DNA from: an uncultured Alphaproteobacteria bacterium | Lineage (GTDB): Bacteria; Pseudomonadota; Alphaproteobacteria; UBA6615 | Reading direction: 5' to 3' | Assembly: GCA_943787445.1 (NCBI GenBank) | Contig: CALSML010000007.1 | Coordinates: 1 to 64,000, forward strand | DNA: 64,000 bases | Notes under the pieces: generated by a model | What the model saw: only the letters and a program-made list of their open reading frames with translations | Told to the model about the DNA's origin: nothing | Database searches by the model: none | Program-made: the position numbers and the translations under genes | Shown here: piece by piece, positions 55,301-63,279 of the stretch | Numbering within the stretch: position 1 is the first letter of the stretch | How the letters are laid out: each line of letters opens with the position of its first letter

Positions 55301-55843
55301 ATGGCCGGGGATCAGCAGCGATTTGTGCGCGGCAATATTCTTCACAGTCTTCTGCAATGGTTGCCGGAACTTGCGCCGGATGCGCGATCTGCTGCAGCCG
55401 CACGATATCTGGCACGCCCGGTCTTCGAACTCGATGAACGCGCTCAGACGGCCATTTCAGACGAGGTGATGAGCGTTCTCGAGCATGCCGATTTTTTACA
55501 TCTGTTTGGCCCGGGCAGTGTCGCGGAAACTTCCGTCACCGGGGTGGTGACTCAGGAGGACGGGCGGGTTCACGTGATTTCCGGGCAGATCGACCGTCTG
55601 CTGGTTCAGGACGGGCTGGTCTCCATTGTTGACTACAAGTCCAACCGGCCACCCCCGGAAACGCCGGCGGGCGTGGCACCGGTCTATCTGCGGCAGATGG
55701 CGGCCTATCGCCATATCATCCGGCAGGCCTGGCCGGACCATGCGGTCAAAGCCTATCTGCTCTGGACCGATGCCGCCCGGTTGATGGAATTGCCCGACGC
55801 GCTGCTCGATTCCCATCCGCCGGGGCAAAGCACGACGGTGTGA
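52352..55843 (+). CDS. addA: Double-strand break repair helicase-nuclease AddA
   Basis: 1163 residues from a GTG overlapping the addB stop. UvrD-type helicase motifs are WVSAAAGAGKTRVLRDRVLR (I), LTFTKAAAAEMARRI (Ia), LLIDEAQDTNPEQW (II), FAVGDVKQSIYSFQGAEPRR (III), VMTVHGAKGLEAPIVFLPD (V) and LLYVAMTRAQERLYV (VI). A C-terminal RecB-like nuclease with GQIDRLLVQDGLVSIVDYKS and YLRQMAAYRHII completes it. It is translationally coupled to addB. trxA follows after a 116-base gap. Confidence 0.95.
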   Translation: MSVPNFDPTQLARVVERQREGANAHSNAWVSAAAGAGKTRVLRDRVLRLLMAGVRPERILCLTFTKAAAAEMARRINDELGSWAVADAAVLHEKLEALFGAPQDDAALVQARRLFARVLEAPGGMKIMTIHSLCQSILRRFPLEARIVPHFQVMEERDAGEMLEAAKADLLAMASDETASLHGAVTEVAARVHEMRFPELLGDVARARGKFADLLREAGSVDGVADRISTFLGVERGTTEDSIVHAACGNDAFAGEDLRRAVLALADGSEKDQERARRIGDWLAADVSDRIADIGAYVDVFIAASTGTARKTLATKPVLKQMPDTADILGAEAERLLAMREMARKASLLVANTALMQVAAALISRYEARKVAQGRLDYDDLIAKTRDLLRGDGAAAWVLFKLDGGVHHLLIDEAQDTNPEQWEVVGALVGEFFDGFSARDEITESQGLPARSVFAVGDVKQSIYSFQGAEPRRFEEMRAHLEARAEAAERHWSDVELNFSFRSSRPILEVVDKVFENPLAAAGVVGAETSLRHTALRDVDAGQVEFWPAIVTDKPEEPEAWKPPVDPVSVPGAMEKLAGLIADQIGAWLDSGELLESQGRPIREDDILVLVRQRGAFVEALVRALKARKINVAGVDRMVLTEQIAVMDLLVLGAFLLLPEDDLTLATLLKTPLLGLDEDALFALAHERGERSLWQTLLARRGENPVFDAAAAYLADLLRRVDFERPYELFAGLLSRGGRERIFARLGPDAADPVDEFLSLALTFEASHTPSMQAFLHWVVAGQAEVKRDLDQTGGAVRVMTVHGAKGLEAPIVFLPDTTRLPRNLPNLLWHDEGRVPFFLWLPRKEDADGMTLALRDRVRSRQEEEYRRLLYVAMTRAQERLYVCGWNAPGAASWHALVGDAMGTIGQFVESPLLQVAGLEEPVLRLRAEQRGPVAESAQTAEIPGASLPAWARQAAPAEPSPPQPLAPSDPGTDPPVRAPIDMAGDQQRFVRGNILHSLLQWLPELAPDARSAAAARYLARPVFELDERAQTAISDEVMSVLEHADFLHLFGPGSVAETSVTGVVTQEDGRVHVISGQIDRLLVQDGLVSIVDYKSNRPPPETPAGVAPVYLRQMAAYRHIIRQAWPDHAVKAYLLWTDAARLMELPDALLDSHPPGQSTTV

Positions 55844-55959
55844 TGGATTGGGGCACAGGTATTCTTGACGCGACACAGATGCAAACCTACGTTTGCCTCT
55901 GAACATATTCTGCATGCGGCGCGACCGCATTTGATCCCATCAATGAAAAGAGGCTGAAC

Positions 55960-56280
55960 ATGCCGTCCAAAGCGATTACCGATGACTCCTTCGAAGCCGA
56001 TGTTTTGCAGTCTGACAAGCCCGTGCTTGTCGACTTCTGGGCGGAATGGTGCGGCCCCTGCAAGCAGATCGGCCCGACCCTTGAGGAGCTCTCCGACGAC
56101 AAGGATGGCGCCATCGTCGTGGCCAAGCTGAATATCGATGACAACCCGATGACGCCGTCCAAATATGGCGTTCGGGGTATCCCGACCCTGCTTCTGTTCA
56201 AGGACGGTCAGGTCGCATCGATGAAGGTGGGGAGCCTGCCCAAGAGCCAGATTTATGATTGGGTGGATTCGGTTCTCTAG
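55960..56280 (+). CDS. trxA: Thioredoxin
   Basis: 106 residues with the active site WCGPCK (Cys31, Cys34), the buried Asp in [13 protein letters not shown], and the cis-Pro in [11 protein letters not shown]. It is a general cytoplasmic dithiol reductant and electron donor for MsrB and ribonucleotide reductase. The strong GC-hairpin/T-run terminator begins 20 bases after the stop. The addA-trxA order is typical of alphaproteobacteria. Confidence 0.97.
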   Translation: MPSKAITDDSFEADVLQSDKPVLVDFWAEWCGPCKQIGPTLEELSDDKDGAIVVAKLNIDDNPMTPSKYGVRGIPTLLLFKDGQVASMKVGSLPKSQIYDWVDSVL

Positions 56281-56300
56281 ACCGGTCTCTGGTCCCATGG

Positions 56301-56328
56301 AAAACCCCGCTTCCGGCGGGGTTTTTTT
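56301..56328 (+). terminator. Rho-independent terminator after trxA
   Basis: ACCCCGC (56304-56310) pairs with GCGGGGT (56316-56322) and is followed by seven Ts. The A-rich left flank (AAAA) also lets it serve the convergent minus-strand gene. Confidence 0.92.
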
Positions 56329-57412
56329 ATGAGGCCCCTTGTCGGTTCTGGGCTTGCTGCATCTTTTCCATGATCTGCCGCCCGGCCTCGTCATACATGA
56401 ATGACAGCAGCACATACCGGCTGCCTTTCGTGACATCGGTGGCTTCGTGCAGCAGGTTGCAGGAGAAAATCGCGGCTTCTCCCGTTGCGGGCCGATAGCT
56501 CGCCTGTCCGTATTCGGGAAATCGCAATTCCCCGCCCTCGTGATCCTCGGTGTTGAGGTTCAGGGTCATGGCAAAGCGGCGATGGGCGGTCCCCATGGTC
56601 GTGTTGTCACGATGCGGCCGGAAGAAACCACCCGGATCGGCGTCGTACCGGACGATCTTGAATTCTTCCACGAACCGGATGGGACAATGGAAGGCGCGCT
56701 GGATTTCGGGCAGCACCCGACGTTCGATCCGGCTGCCGATGGCGTCGAGCAGGTCTTTGTCGACCACGTGGTGATCGCGTCTGCGTTTGTTCTGGCCACT
56801 GGTGTCGTGAACCATCTTGCCTTCGCTGACCCGCAGGGTTCCCGATGGCTCATTGCCCCGGGTTTCAAACTGTTCGATCAGCCATTTGCAAAAATCCGGT
56901 GAGAAGACCTCCGGCAACACCAGAATGGGAGGGTGCAGCGAGGCCGGGAAGGGGGTTGCCTTGCCCATGGCTGCAATCACCTCGCATGCGCGTTCGGCAA
57001 TGGGTGTGTCGCCGGGGCGCAGCACGCTGTGCACCCGTTGATCGGGTCCGAAGACGAAGCCGATCAGCTTGCCCCGGACGCCAAAGCGCGTGGCCACTTT
57101 CTTGTCAGCATCGGAGAGAACGAAGAAATCCGGCTCTGGCTCCCGGGCGAGTTTCTGCACCAGCGGAACCGGATCGGCGCAGATAGCGAACAGATGCGCA
57201 CCGGCCTCGAGCATCGATGGGGCGGCGGCAATCATGGCCTCATATTCGGCCAGTGCGCCCGGGTCTTTCTGGGTGGGAAAAAACAGGACAAACAATGGTC
57301 CGCCCCGCGCCTTGTCCGCCAGACTGATGATGACATCACGCTGATCTGCCAGAAAGAAGTTGGGCGCGCTGTCGCCGCGTTCCAGCGGGGCTTTGAGCAC
57401 CGGTGTGGCCAT
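56327..57412 (-). CDS. Fusion of a Cys-less redoxin domain with a 2-oxoglutarate/Fe(II) oxygenase
   Basis: 361 residues. Residues 1-150 have the AhpC/TSA-like thioredoxin fold (GDSAPNFFLADQRDVIISLA; FGVRGKLIGFVFGPDQRV). At the peroxidatic position they read FVLFFPTQKDPG, with no Cys, so peroxidase activity is unlikely. Residues 160-361 form a prolyl-4-hydroxylase-type dioxygenase with HxD in RPHRDN (His267, Asp269), distal His322 in NLLHEATDVTKG, and the 2OG-binding Arg332 in SRYVLLSFM. The substrate is unknown. It is convergent with trxA. Confidence 0.86.
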   Translation of the reverse strand: MATPVLKAPLERGDSAPNFFLADQRDVIISLADKARGGPLFVLFFPTQKDPGALAEYEAMIAAAPSMLEAGAHLFAICADPVPLVQKLAREPEPDFFVLSDADKKVATRFGVRGKLIGFVFGPDQRVHSVLRPGDTPIAERACEVIAAMGKATPFPASLHPPILVLPEVFSPDFCKWLIEQFETRGNEPSGTLRVSEGKMVHDTSGQNKRRRDHHVVDKDLLDAIGSRIERRVLPEIQRAFHCPIRFVEEFKIVRYDADPGGFFRPHRDNTTMGTAHRRFAMTLNLNTEDHEGGELRFPEYGQASYRPATGEAAIFSCNLLHEATDVTKGSRYVLLSFMYDEAGRQIMEKMQQAQNRQGAS

Positions 57413-57487
57413 GAGTACAACGCCTTTCCCGACCCGGGAATTGCCGGGCCTCGTAATCTATCTTCACCAAGGATAGTGCGCGACGCG

Positions 57488-58828
57488 CTATCGGTCCAAC
57501 AGTGCCGTCCTGTTGGACGAAAGTGCCGCACCGACCAGAAGATGCGACCCGGTGATCAGGATATGTCCCGGCGCGGGGTTGGACACCACCGACCGAAGCG
57601 CATCCGACAGGGACTTGTCAGACCTGAAGGTGAAGCCCGCCGATTTGACGATATCGGCCAGCCCGGAGGCCGTGTGCATCCGTGATTCACCGGGCACGGG
57701 GACCGTGGTCACGCTGGCCACGAGACCCCGAAAGGCCTCGAGGAAACCTTCGCAGTCCTTGTCGTTCTGCATGGCGATGACGAGATGCAGGGGTCGTGGG
57801 TCTGTCGTCGCCAGTGTCCGAAACATGGCCGCCGCTGCGGCGGCGCCGGACGGGTTGTGGGCAGCATCGCACCAAATCTGCCAACCCTGTGGCAGCAGGG
57901 CGACAAGATTGCTCTGTGTGATCATTTCCAGACGACCGGGCCAGCGCGCGTCACGCAGTCCGGTGGTGATCGCGCTGTCCGTCATATCCGACAGGTTGCA
58001 AATCTCAAGACAGGCTGCGGCTGTGGCCGCGTTGTCGAGCTGGTGCCGGCCGGGCAGGGCGGGCGCGGGCAATGCGATGTCCCGGTCTCCGCGGTGATAG
58101 ACCCCGCTGTTGTCCTTGTCGCTGGGCGCGATCGACCATTCATATCCGGCCCGGTACAGCGGTGCCCCGGCAGCAGTGGCGGCAGCCGTGATGACGTTCA
58201 TGGCAGCGTCTTCCTGGGGGCCGACAATCGAGGGGATGCCGGGTTTTTGGATGGCGGCTTTTTCACCGGCGATTTCGGACAGTGTATCGCCGAGAAAATT
58301 CATGTGATCCATGGCGATACGGGTGATGACGGTCGCAAGCGGCCGATCGACCACGTTGGTGGCATCGAAGCGTCCGCCCAGGCCGACCTCCAGAATCGCG
58401 ATATCGGCATCTGCCCGTGACATGGCCAAGAAGGCGGCAGCGGTTGTGAATTCGAATTCGGTGATTGCCTGTCCCGCATTCCTCTCTTCGATTTCTTCGA
58501 ACAGGGCCAGCAGGGCAGGTTCTTCGAGCATCGCGCCGGCTATGCGATAGCGTTCGGCAAATCGGATCAGATGCGGGGATGTATAGGCGCTGACCGTTTT
58601 TCCGGAAGCTTCCAGGGCCGCTCTCAGAAATGCGGCTGTGGAACCCTTGCCATTGGTGCCCGCGATATGGATCACAGGCGGGAGGTGGGTGTGTGGATCA
58701 CCCAGATCGCTAAGCAGTCGGTACATCCGGTCCAGCGACAAGTCGATCCGATCCGGATGGTACCGGATAAAGCGCGCCAGAATGCTGTCGATGGCCTGCG
58801 CCGTTTCGAGGCTGGCTTCAGTTGCCAT
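57488..58828 (-). CDS. folC: Bifunctional folylpolyglutamate synthase / dihydrofolate synthase
   Basis: 446 residues. The Mur-ligase-like ATP site is PVIHIAGTNGKGSTAAFLRA. SAYTSPHLIRFAERY, AILEVGLGGRFDATNVV, HMNFLGDTLSEIAGEKA with the carbamoylated-Lys region, and the C-terminal GADGWQIWCDAAHNP-like QIWCDAAHNPSGAAAAA are all in place. It adds glutamate to dihydropteroate and to folates. The start lies inside the accD end (11-base overlap), as in many alphaproteobacteria. Confidence 0.96.
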   Translation of the reverse strand: MATEASLETAQAIDSILARFIRYHPDRIDLSLDRMYRLLSDLGDPHTHLPPVIHIAGTNGKGSTAAFLRAALEASGKTVSAYTSPHLIRFAERYRIAGAMLEEPALLALFEEIEERNAGQAITEFEFTTAAAFLAMSRADADIAILEVGLGGRFDATNVVDRPLATVITRIAMDHMNFLGDTLSEIAGEKAAIQKPGIPSIVGPQEDAAMNVITAAATAAGAPLYRAGYEWSIAPSDKDNSGVYHRGDRDIALPAPALPGRHQLDNAATAAACLEICNLSDMTDSAITTGLRDARWPGRLEMITQSNLVALLPQGWQIWCDAAHNPSGAAAAAAMFRTLATTDPRPLHLVIAMQNDKDCEGFLEAFRGLVASVTTVPVPGESRMHTASGLADIVKSAGFTFRSDKSLSDALRSVVSNPAPGHILITGSHLLVGAALSSNRTALLDR

Positions 58829-59726
58829 CAGGGTTGGCGGATGCCGGAATCAGGACTTGCGGGCATCCGTCCGAAGCATGGTTTTCGCGCAGAAGTGAAA
58901 GCAGTCGTCCCAGCGTCGCGGGAAGGTCCGCGCGGGGTACGACCATATCCACCATGCCGTGTTCACGAAGATATTCGGCGGTCTGAAAGCCTTCAGGCAG
59001 TTCCTCGCGCACCGTATCCTGAATGACGCGTTTGCCGGCAAAGCCGATCGTGGCACCCGGCTCGGCGATCTGGATATCCCCCAGCATGGCAAAGGAGGCG
59101 GACACGCCGCCTGTTGTGGGGTCTGTCAGCAGGACAATATAGGGCAGTCCCGCCTCACGGACCCGGTCGACGGCGATCACGGTGCGGGGCATCTGCACCA
59201 GGCTGAGCATGCCTTCCTGCATCCGGGCGCCACCCGAGGCCGGGATTGCGATCAACGCCGCATTTTGCGCCAGCGCGGCATCCGCGGCAGCGAGAAGTCC
59301 GGCACCCACGGCCTGACCCATGGAGCCACCCATGAACGAGAAATCGAATGCCGCAACCACGGCTGACTGACCGCTGATGCGGCCATGGGCCACGATGATC
59401 GCCTCGCGCTCGCCGGACTTCGCCTGTGCGTCCTTCAGGCGGTCGGTATAGCGGCGGCTGTCGCGAAATTTCAGCGGATCGGCGGTGACGGCTGGTAGAT
59501 CAATGCGCGTATAGGCCCCGTCATCGAAAAGCAGCTCCAGCCGTTGCCTGGCATTGATCCGCAGGTGATGCCCGCAGGCATGGCAGACATGCTGGTTTTC
59601 TTCCAGTTCACGGTGGAAGAGCATCTGCTCGCAGGCGGGGCATTTGTGCCAGAGGTTGTTGGGAACATCGTTCTTTCCGACAAGGGCTCTGATTTTGGGT
59701 CGGACGAATTCGGAGAGCCAGCTCAC
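58818..59726 (-). CDS. accD: Acetyl-CoA carboxylase carboxyltransferase subunit beta
   Basis: 302 residues from a GTG start (family-typical SWLSEFVRPKIRALVG). The N-terminal zinc ribbon is CPACEQMLFHRELEENQHVC with a second CHACG. The crotonase-like carboxyltransferase core is FDFSFMGGSMGQAVGAG, ALIAIPASGGARMQEG and DPTTGGVSASFAMLGD. It pairs with AccA to transfer CO2 from carboxybiotin to acetyl-CoA. It is co-oriented with trpA upstream (18-base gap) and folC downstream. Confidence 0.97.
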   Translation of the reverse strand: MSWLSEFVRPKIRALVGKNDVPNNLWHKCPACEQMLFHRELEENQHVCHACGHHLRINARQRLELLFDDGAYTRIDLPAVTADPLKFRDSRRYTDRLKDAQAKSGEREAIIVAHGRISGQSAVVAAFDFSFMGGSMGQAVGAGLLAAADAALAQNAALIAIPASGGARMQEGMLSLVQMPRTVIAVDRVREAGLPYIVLLTDPTTGGVSASFAMLGDIQIAEPGATIGFAGKRVIQDTVREELPEGFQTAEYLREHGMVDMVVPRADLPATLGRLLSLLRENHASDGCPQVLIPASANPDGN

Positions 59727-59744
59727 ATCGACCTCATGGGCGTT

Positions 59745-60599
59745 CTATTCGGCAGCCTGGCGCGAGGCGCCTTGTACGCCGCCGGACAATTGGCGCGTGA
59801 AGTCGAGGACCTTTTCGACCAGTTCCGGTGTGGCGTTGCCATCCGGTGTCAGATTGTCGGCAATGGTCTGTACGATCGCCGATCCGACCACCGCTGCGTC
59901 GGCAACTTCGGCCACGTTCCGGGCCTGGTCCGGCGTCTTGATGCCGAAACCGACTGCCACAGGCAGGTCGGTGTGACTTTTCAGGCGCGTGACAGCGGCA
60001 TGAATGGTGCTGGTATCGGCCGATTTGGTGCCGGTGATCCCGGCGACAGCAACGTAGTAGACGAAACCCGATGTGTTCGCGAGCACGGCTGGAATGCGAT
60101 CGTCGTCGGTTGTCGGTGTTGCCAGACGAATGAAATGCATCCCGGCATCCAGGGCCGGAAGGCAGAGTTCGGAGTCTTCCTCGGGCGGCAGATCCACCAC
60201 GATCAATCCATCGACCCCGGCCGCGCGGGCGTCGTCGAGGAATTTCTCGACTCCATAGATATAGATCGGGTTGTAGTAGCCCATCAGGATGATCGGAGTG
60301 GTGTCGTCGTTCTGACGGAAGTCGCGCACCATCTCGAGAGTTCTTGAGAGCCGTGCGCCCCCGGCTTTCGCCCGCAGGCCCGCGGCCTGAATGGCAGGTC
60401 CATCAGCCATCGGATCGGAATACATCACGCCGATCTCGATCAGATCGGCACCGGCGGCGGGCAGGCCTTTGAGGATTTCGGAACTGGTCGGGTAGTCCGG
60501 GTCGGCGGCCATGATGAACGGTACGAAGGCGGCACGGCCCTCCTCGCGCAACGCGGCGAAGCGCGCTTCGATGCGCCCGCTGGTCGTGCCCCGGCTCAC
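59745..60599 (-). CDS. trpA: Tryptophan synthase alpha chain
   Basis: 284 residues from a GTG overlapping the trpB stop. [19 protein letters not shown], the catalytic Glu and Asp in [50 protein letters not shown], and the phosphate-binding [14 protein letters not shown] and AAVVGSAIV are present. It cleaves indole-3-glycerol phosphate and channels indole to TrpB. The gene is intact although trpB next to it carries four indels. Confidence 0.97.
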   Translation of the reverse strand: MSRGTTSGRIEARFAALREEGRAAFVPFIMAADPDYPTSSEILKGLPAAGADLIEIGVMYSDPMADGPAIQAAGLRAKAGGARLSRTLEMVRDFRQNDDTTPIILMGYYNPIYIYGVEKFLDDARAAGVDGLIVVDLPPEEDSELCLPALDAGMHFIRLATPTTDDDRIPAVLANTSGFVYYVAVAGITGTKSADTSTIHAAVTRLKSHTDLPVAVGFGIKTPDQARNVAEVADAAVVGSAIVQTIADNLTPDGNATPELVEKVLDFTRQLSGGVQGASRQAAE

Positions 60600-61811
60600 A
60601 GCTTCACCCCCAGGGCATCGGCGACGGTAAAGACATCCTTGTCACCGCGACCGCACATGTTCATGACCAACAGGATGATCGCGCCGGCAGCTTCGGGGCG
60701 ATCTTTCCCACATGCGCGAGGGCATGGGACGGCTCGAGCGCCGGGATGATGCCTTCGAGGCGCGAGCAGAGCTGGAAGGAGTCCAGGGCCTCGTCATCGC
60801 GAACGGACACATATTCGACGCGCCCGCTGTCGTTCAGCCACGAATGTTCGGGGCCAATGCCCGGATAGTCCAGTCCGGCAGAAATCGAATGGGCGTCGAG
60901 AATCTGCCCGTCGTCATCCTGCAGCAAATAGGTGCGGTTGCCGTGGAGTACGCCCGGGGCGGCCGCCTGTCAGTGAGGCTGCGTGTTCGCCGCTTTCGAT
61001 GCCGTGTCCTGCGGCTTCGACGCCGATGATCCGCACATCGGCATCATCGAGGAAGGGGTAGAACAGGCCCATGGCATTGGAGCCGCCGCCGATACACGCC
61101 ACCAGTGAATCCGGCAGGCGCCCTTCGGCGGCAAGCATCTGCGCACGGGCTTCGGTCCGATCACGGCCTGAAAGTCGCGAACCATGGCGGGGTAGGGATG
61201 CGGGCCGGCAACGGTCCCGATCAGATAATAGGTGTCGTCCACATTGGAAACCCAGTCGCGCAGCGCATCGTTCATCGCGTCCTTCAGGGTCGCCGTGCCG
61301 CTGGTGACCGGAACCACCTCCGCGCCGAGCAATTTCATGCGGAAGACATTCGGGGCCTGACGCTCGATATCCGTCGCGCCCATATAGATCACGCATTGCA
61401 GACCGAACCGTGCGCAGACGGTCGCGGTCGCCACGCCATGCTGTCCGGCGCCGGTCTCGGCGATGATGCGTTTCTTGCCCATACGCCGGGCCAGCAGAAT
61501 CTGGCCCATGCAATTGTTGATCTTGTGCGCACCCGTGTGGTTCAGCTCGTCGCGCTTGAAATAGATCTTCGCGCCGCCGAACTCTTCGGTTAGCCGCTCG
61601 GCAAAGTAGAGCGGGCTGGGGCGTCCGACATAGTGAGTCAGAAAATCGTCGAGCTCGGTCTGAAAGCCGGGTCGGCCTTGGCGGCTTCATAGGCCTGTTC
61701 GACCTCGAGAATCAGCGGCATCAGCGTCTCGGCGACGTAACGGCCACCAAAGATGCCAAAGTGCCCGAATTCATCGGGACCGGTGCGATAACTGTTGGGT
61801 TCTGCGTTCAT
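60596..61811 (-). CDS. trpB: Tryptophan synthase beta chain (four frameshifts)
   Basis: About 405 residues in pieces. From ATG 61811 the start reads [40 protein letters not shown] carries the PLP Lys in HTGAHKIN, and [20 protein letters not shown] follows. [20 protein letters not shown] holds the phosphate site, [16 protein letters not shown] follows, and the end is [16 protein letters not shown]. Single-base indels near 61685, 61155, 60955 and 60690 split the frame. It is essential for tryptophan synthesis with TrpA, whose GTG overlaps this stop. Every conserved motif survives, pointing to sequencing error. Confidence 0.92.
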
Positions 61812-61861
61812 GAGTTTCGGGCGTGGTTATACATCAGGTGGGACAAACTCAACAGCGTGGT

Positions 61862-62509
61862 TCAAAGGTTTTTCACGGCAGCAAGAAACGCTTCGATACG
61901 TGCAGGGTCCTTGCGACCGGGTTCGGTTTCGACACCCGATGATACATCCACGACCTTTGTCCCGGATGCCTGCACGGCCGCCGCTACATTGTCCGGGTTG
62001 ATTCCGCCCGCCAGCATCCACGGCACAGGCCATGTGCGGCCGGCAAGCAGGGTCCAGTCAAATGAGAGCGCGTTGCCGCCGGGCAGGGCTCCTGCCATCT
62101 CCCTGGGGGCCTTGGCATCGAACATCAGCCAGTCCACGGAGCCAAGATATTCCGCGGCAGTGTCGATATCCTTCGGGCTGGCAACCTTGATGGCCTTCAT
62201 CACCGGGCGTCCGGTGCGCTGGCGCAATTCCGTGCAGCGTGCCGGGGTTTCGCTGCCATGCAATTGCAACATGTCGAGTGGCACTCTGGCGAGAACCCTG
62301 TCGATCAGGGTGTCATCGGGGTCGACGAAGAGGCCGACCGTTGTGACTTCGTCGGGGACCAGCGCCGCAAGACCTGCGGCTTCATCCGGTGTCAGCGCAC
62401 GCGGGCTGGGCGGATAAAACACCAGCCCGACATATTTCGCGCCGGCGCTCACCGCTGTCTTCATCGCGGAGGGGTCATTGATTCCGCAGATTTTCGTGTC
62501 GACGGTCAT
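61862..62509 (-). CDS. trpF: Phosphoribosylanthranilate isomerase
   Basis: 215 residues. The catalytic Cys is in TKICGINDPSAM and the catalytic Asp in DWLMFDAKAP. VGLVFYPPSPRALTP, LDMLQLHGSETPARC and WMLAGGINPDNVAAA (phosphate site) complete the TIM barrel, with GVETEPGRKDPARIEAF at the end. It isomerises phosphoribosylanthranilate to CdRP. It is the upstream partner of trpB in trpF-trpB-trpA. The ATG overlaps the pyrF stop (ATGA). Confidence 0.97.
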   Translation of the reverse strand: MTVDTKICGINDPSAMKTAVSAGAKYVGLVFYPPSPRALTPDEAAGLAALVPDEVTTVGLFVDPDDTLIDRVLARVPLDMLQLHGSETPARCTELRQRTGRPVMKAIKVASPKDIDTAAEYLGSVDWLMFDAKAPREMAGALPGGNALSFDWTLLAGRTWPVPWMLAGGINPDNVAAAVQASGTKVVDVSSGVETEPGRKDPARIEAFLAAVKNL

Positions 62510-63231
62510 GGGCCCGTGCTCAGTTCCTCTGCAATCCGCGCGGCTGCTGCTGCCGGGTCGTCGGCGCCCGTGATCGGCCGCCCGATGACCAGCATATTGG
62601 CGCCGCGGTCGCGGGCCTGACGCGGGGTCGTGATGCGCTTCTGATCGCCGCTGGCAGCCCAGTCGGGACGGATACCGGGAACGATCAACTTAAACCCGTC
62701 ACCGCAGGCCGCGCGGATGGGCTCGATTTCGGCGGGAGAACACACGACGCCATCAAGCCCGTGCTCCTGCGAAAGCCGGGCGAGGCGGACGACCTGCTCG
62801 ACAGCGGGTGGGGTCTGACCCACGGCGGCGAGATCGGAATCATCCATGCTGGTGAGCACGGTAACTGCAATCACCAGTGGTCGGGTCGTGCCGCCTGCGG
62901 TGTCTGCGGCCTCGCGTGCGGCATCCAGCATGGCCGGCCCGCCCGAGGCATGCACGTTCACCACGGCTGCGCCGAGCCCGGCAACGGCCCGGACTGCGCC
63001 CGCCACAGTGTTGGGGATGTCATGGAATTTCAGGTCGAGGAACACTGGCAGGCCCAGATCGACAATGGCTTTCACGCCGTCGGCACCATTGGCCGAGAAA
63101 AACTCAAGGCCGGTTTTCACGCCACCCACATGGCCGCGCAGGGCCGACGCCCAGGCCAGCGCCTGATCGAGATCAGGTGTGTCGAGGGCCACGAAGACGG
63201 GGTTTTCGGGAAGTCCGGGTGTGTCTGTCAT
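62506..63231 (-). CDS. pyrF: Orotidine-5'-phosphate decarboxylase
   Basis: 241 residues. VALDTPDLDQALAWASAL holds the first Asp, GGVKTGLEFF the Lys, and VFLDLKFHDIPNTVAGAVRA the catalytic Asp-Lys-Asp array. IVPGIRPDWAASGDQKRI and MLVIGRPITGADDPAAAA bind phosphate. It converts OMP to UMP, the last step of pyrimidine synthesis. It is translationally coupled to trpF by a four-base overlap. Confidence 0.97.
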   Translation of the reverse strand: MTDTPGLPENPVFVALDTPDLDQALAWASALRGHVGGVKTGLEFFSANGADGVKAIVDLGLPVFLDLKFHDIPNTVAGAVRAVAGLGAAVVNVHASGGPAMLDAAREAADTAGGTTRPLVIAVTVLTSMDDSDLAAVGQTPPAVEQVVRLARLSQEHGLDGVVCSPAEIEPIRAACGDGFKLIVPGIRPDWAASGDQKRITTPRQARDRGANMLVIGRPITGADDPAAAAARIAEELSTGP

Positions 63232-63279
63232 AGCGGGGCCGCTTCTAGCAGAGGTGAAGGCCTGCGCAAACCGCTGGGC

